Shown one piece after another: positions 61,909 through 64,000 of a stretch of DNA of 64,000 bases. The translations under genes and the position numbers were made by a program. Origin of the DNA: Afipia sp. OHSU_II-C1 (GTDB lineage: Bacteria > Pseudomonadota > Alphaproteobacteria > Rhizobiales > Xanthobacteraceae); contig NZ_APJI01000016.1 of assembly GCF_000497575.1 (NCBI RefSeq), positions 310,001 through 374,000 of the forward strand. The letters run 5' to 3'. The notes beneath the pieces are model-generated. The model was given only the letters and a program-made list of their open reading frames with translations. It was not told the DNA's origin and made no database searches. Position 1 is the stretch's first letter. Each line of letters opens with the position of its first letter.

Positions 61909-64000
61909 GTGTCCATCGCCGTCGCCCTGCATCACGTCACACATTATAGGTACGACCAGCCCGTCAGCCTCGGCCCGCAGGTCATCCGGTTGCGGCCGGC
62001 GCCACACTCGCGCACACGGGTTTCCAGCTATTCGCTGAAGGTTTTGCCCGAGAAGCATTTCGTCAACTGGCAGCAGGACCCGCAGGGGAACTGGCTCGCG
62101 CGCTTCGTGTTTCCCGAGCCGACGTTGGAATTCAAGATCGAGGTGGACTTCATCGCCGATATGGCGGTGGTCAATCCGTTCGATTTTTTTGTCGAGCCGT
62201 ACGCGGAAACGTTTCCATTTCAATATCCGGCTGACCTTGCCGACGAGCTTACGCCGTATCTGAAGACCGAGCCGGTCACCCCGTTGCTCGCGGAATATCT
62301 TGCGAGCATTCCGCGCGGACCGACCAACACCGTAAACTTCCTTGTTGAGCTCAACGCGAAGCTGCGCGACAGGATCAACTACGTCATCCGTATGGAGCCG
62401 GGGATTCAGACGCCAGATGAGACGCTGCGGAGCGGCGCGGGCTCTTGTCGCGACTCCGCGTGGCTCTTGATTCAGGCGCTGCGTCATCTTGGGTTGGCGG
62501 CTCGCTTTGTCTCTGGTTATCTCATTCAGTTGCGTCCGGACATCGACCCGTTGCAAGGGCCTCGTGAAGTCGAGGCTGATTTCACCGATCTTCATGCATG
62601 GGCCGAGGTTTATCTGCCCGGCGCCGGATGGATCGGTTTCGACTTGACGTCGGGCATGCTGACAGGCGAGGGGCATATCCCCGTCGCGGCTTCGCCGCAT
62701 TACCGGACTGCTGCGCCAATCAGCGGCAATGTCAGTTCGGCCAATGTCGATTTCGGATTTGAGATGAAGGTGACGCGCGTCAACGAAGCGCCGCGTATCA
62801 CCAAACCATTCTCTGATGACTCATGGCGGCGTCTCGACGCGTTGGGCGAGAAGGTGGATGCCGACCTCGCAGCCGACGATGTGCGGCTGACCATGGGCGG
62901 CGAGCCGACATTCGTTTCCATGGACGATCTCGAATCCGCTGAGTGGAATATTGCCGCGGTTGGTCCGACCAAACGTGGCATTGCCGATGATCTCATCCGC
63001 CGCTTGCGCACCCGCTTCGCGCCGGGTGGTCTGCTGCATTACGGGCAGGGTAAGTGGTATCCCGGTGAAAGCCTGCCGCGCTGGGCTTTCGGGCTCTTCT
63101 GGCGCAAGGACGGCGTGCCGATTTGGCGCAATCCTGATCTGATCGCGCCGATGGACGGGCCACGCTCCGCGAAGATCGAGCAGGCGGAAAAATTCGCAGC
63201 GGGCATTGCAGAAAAACTCGGCATCGATGCAGGCAATGTGCTGCCGGCCTATGAGGATCAGGCGCACTGGCTTTTGAAGGAGAACAGCCTTCCGGGCAAT
63301 GTCGATCCGAGCGATTCGAAGCTGGCCGATCCGGAAGAACGCTCGCGCATGGCGCAGGTGTTTCAGCAGGGACTGAACGTGCCGCGTGGCTTCGTGCTGC
63401 CGGTACAGCGCTGGAATGCGAAGGCGGCCAGCCGCTGGCGGAGCGAGAAATGGAATCTCCGGCGGGGAAATCTGTTCCTGATGCCCGGCGATTCGCCACT
63501 GGGTCTGCGGCTGCCGATGAATTCGCTGCAATGGATTCCGCCGGAGGATTATCCCTACATCGTCGAACAGGATCCGACGGAAGAACGCGAAGCGCTGCCG
63601 GTGTTCGATGCTACGGCTGATTCATCCGAGCCGGTCGCTCGGCCGCCCGTATTCGATGGTGGAGAATTGGCCGATGGCGGGCCGCGCCAGTTCATTCAGG
63701 AGCAGCAGGCTGGCGGAAAGGGCGGTGTCCGCACGGCGCTGTCGATCGAGATTCGCGACGGCATTCTCTGCGCGTTCATGCCGCCGGTGGAGAAGCTCGA
63801 AGACTATCTCGAATTGATCGCGGTGGTGGAGGCAACCGCAGAAGACATGAAGCTGCAGGTTCATGTCGAGGGTTATGCGCCGCCTTACGATCCGCGTGTC
63901 GAGGTCATTAAGGTCACTCCCGACCCCGGCGTGATCGAGATCAACATTCATCCGGCGAAGAACTGGCGCGAAATCGTCGATACGACCATCAGTCTCTATC
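61909..64000 (+). CDS. Transglutaminase-like/DUF2126 protein, 3' truncated by the window
   Basis: The frame stays open to the right edge, giving 697 visible residues. The start is a GTG at 61909, with GAGG upstream. It begins IAVALHHVTHYRYDQPVSLGP, the N-terminal beta domain of bacterial transglutaminase-like proteins. The core has the triad Cys180 (GAGSCRDSAW), His229 (DLHAWAEVYLPG) and Asp245 (GFDLTSG). The DUF2126 part follows from about 320 with TMGGEPTFVSMDD and GPTKRGIADDL. Family members are large (about 1100 residues) and may be peptidase-like or act on amide bonds. Their substrates are unknown. Confidence 0.9.
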   Translation, partial: MSIAVALHHVTHYRYDQPVSLGPQVIRLRPAPHSRTRVSSYSLKVLPEKHFVNWQQDPQGNWLARFVFPEPTLEFKIEVDFIADMAVVNPFDFFVEPYAETFPFQYPADLADELTPYLKTEPVTPLLAEYLASIPRGPTNTVNFLVELNAKLRDRINYVIRMEPGIQTPDETLRSGAGSCRDSAWLLIQALRHLGLAARFVSGYLIQLRPDIDPLQGPREVEADFTDLHAWAEVYLPGAGWIGFDLTSGMLTGEGHIPVAASPHYRTAAPISGNVSSANVDFGFEMKVTRVNEAPRITKPFSDDSWRRLDALGEKVDADLAADDVRLTMGGEPTFVSMDDLESAEWNIAAVGPTKRGIADDLIRRLRTRFAPGGLLHYGQGKWYPGESLPRWAFGLFWRKDGVPIWRNPDLIAPMDGPRSAKIEQAEKFAAGIAEKLGIDAGNVLPAYEDQAHWLLKENSLPGNVDPSDSKLADPEERSRMAQVFQQGLNVPRGFVLPVQRWNAKAASRWRSEKWNLRRGNLFLMPGDSPLGLRLPMNSLQWIPPEDYPYIVEQDPTEEREALPVFDATADSSEPVARPPVFDGGELADGGPRQFIQEQQAGGKGGVRTALSIEIRDGILCAFMPPVEKLEDYLELIAVVEATAEDMKLQVHVEGYAPPYDPRVEVIKVTPDPGVIEINIHPAKNWREIVDTTISLY

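Noticed and set aside
1-64000. tRNA, rRNA, CRISPR arrays, insertion sequences, prophage genes
   Set aside because: I looked for T-loop sequences, regular repeats, transposase motifs and terminal inverted repeats and saw none I could support. A tRNAscan or IS search would settle it.

Overview
The window looks like a chromosomal segment of an alphaproteobacterium of the Bradyrhizobiaceae/Nitrobacteraceae type (Bradyrhizobium, Rhodopseudomonas, Afipia and relatives). The reasons are protein resemblance (a Pat-type acyltransferase, an MloK1-like potassium channel), FixK-like TTGA-N6-TCAA sites, CtrA-like TTAA-N7-TTAA sites and a GC content near 60 percent by eye. The genus cannot be fixed from sequence alone. 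About 60 genes are packed into tight operons with many ATGA-type overlaps. I saw no rRNA, tRNA, insertion sequence, prophage or CRISPR array.

Layout, left to right. 1-4.1 kb: the 3' part of a protein acyltransferase gene, a cyclic-nucleotide-gated K+ channel and a universal stress protein, with FixK/FNR-like sites upstream. 4.1-4.9 kb: a gap without a convincing gene. 4.9-13.2 kb: an AraC-type regulator followed by a branched-chain-amino-acid-type ABC transporter (five genes), a family III CoA-transferase, a short-chain dehydrogenase lacking its catalytic Tyr, and a glutathione transferase. This is probably an uptake and catabolism operon for an unidentified organic acid. 13.8-30.1 kb: an exopolysaccharide locus with a nucleotide-sugar dehydrogenase, three glycosyltransferases, a heparinase-like lyase, a flippase, a CapK-like adenylate-forming enzyme, a VpsF-like polymerase, a GH5 hydrolase, a GINT1_N-like protein and a chain-length protein with a dead kinase domain. 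CtrA-like sites lie in its promoters.

30.1-43.7 kb: a complete C-P lyase system (phnCDEE, phnF, phnGHIJKLMN) plus a second PhnM, a 2H phosphoesterase and a hexapeptide acetyltransferase. Two Pho-box-like sites and one strong palindrome (likely PhnF operator) are visible. 44.4-48.8 kb: pqqABCDE, including the 26-residue PqqA, overlapped by a proline iminopeptidase gene. 48.8-52.1 kb: a cytochrome c, a PQQ-type sugar/sorbosone dehydrogenase and a phytase-like esterase, so the cofactor pathway sits beside a likely user. 52.3-56.1 kb: four-carbon sugar-acid (threonate/erythronate) catabolism, otnC divergent from ltnD-otnI-otnK. 56.1-61.8 kb: cyanase with a nitrate/cyanate-type ABC transporter, facing a PAS-domain sigma-54 activator. 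The shared promoter holds a consensus -24/-12 element and two palindromes that look like the activator sites. 61.9 kb to the end: the 5' part of a transglutaminase/DUF2126 gene that runs off the window.

The overall picture is nutrient scavenging (phosphonate P, cyanate N, sugar acids, periplasmic PQQ oxidation) next to a surface polysaccharide locus. Gene-family calls rest on reading motifs, not on searches. Regulatory calls are pattern matches.
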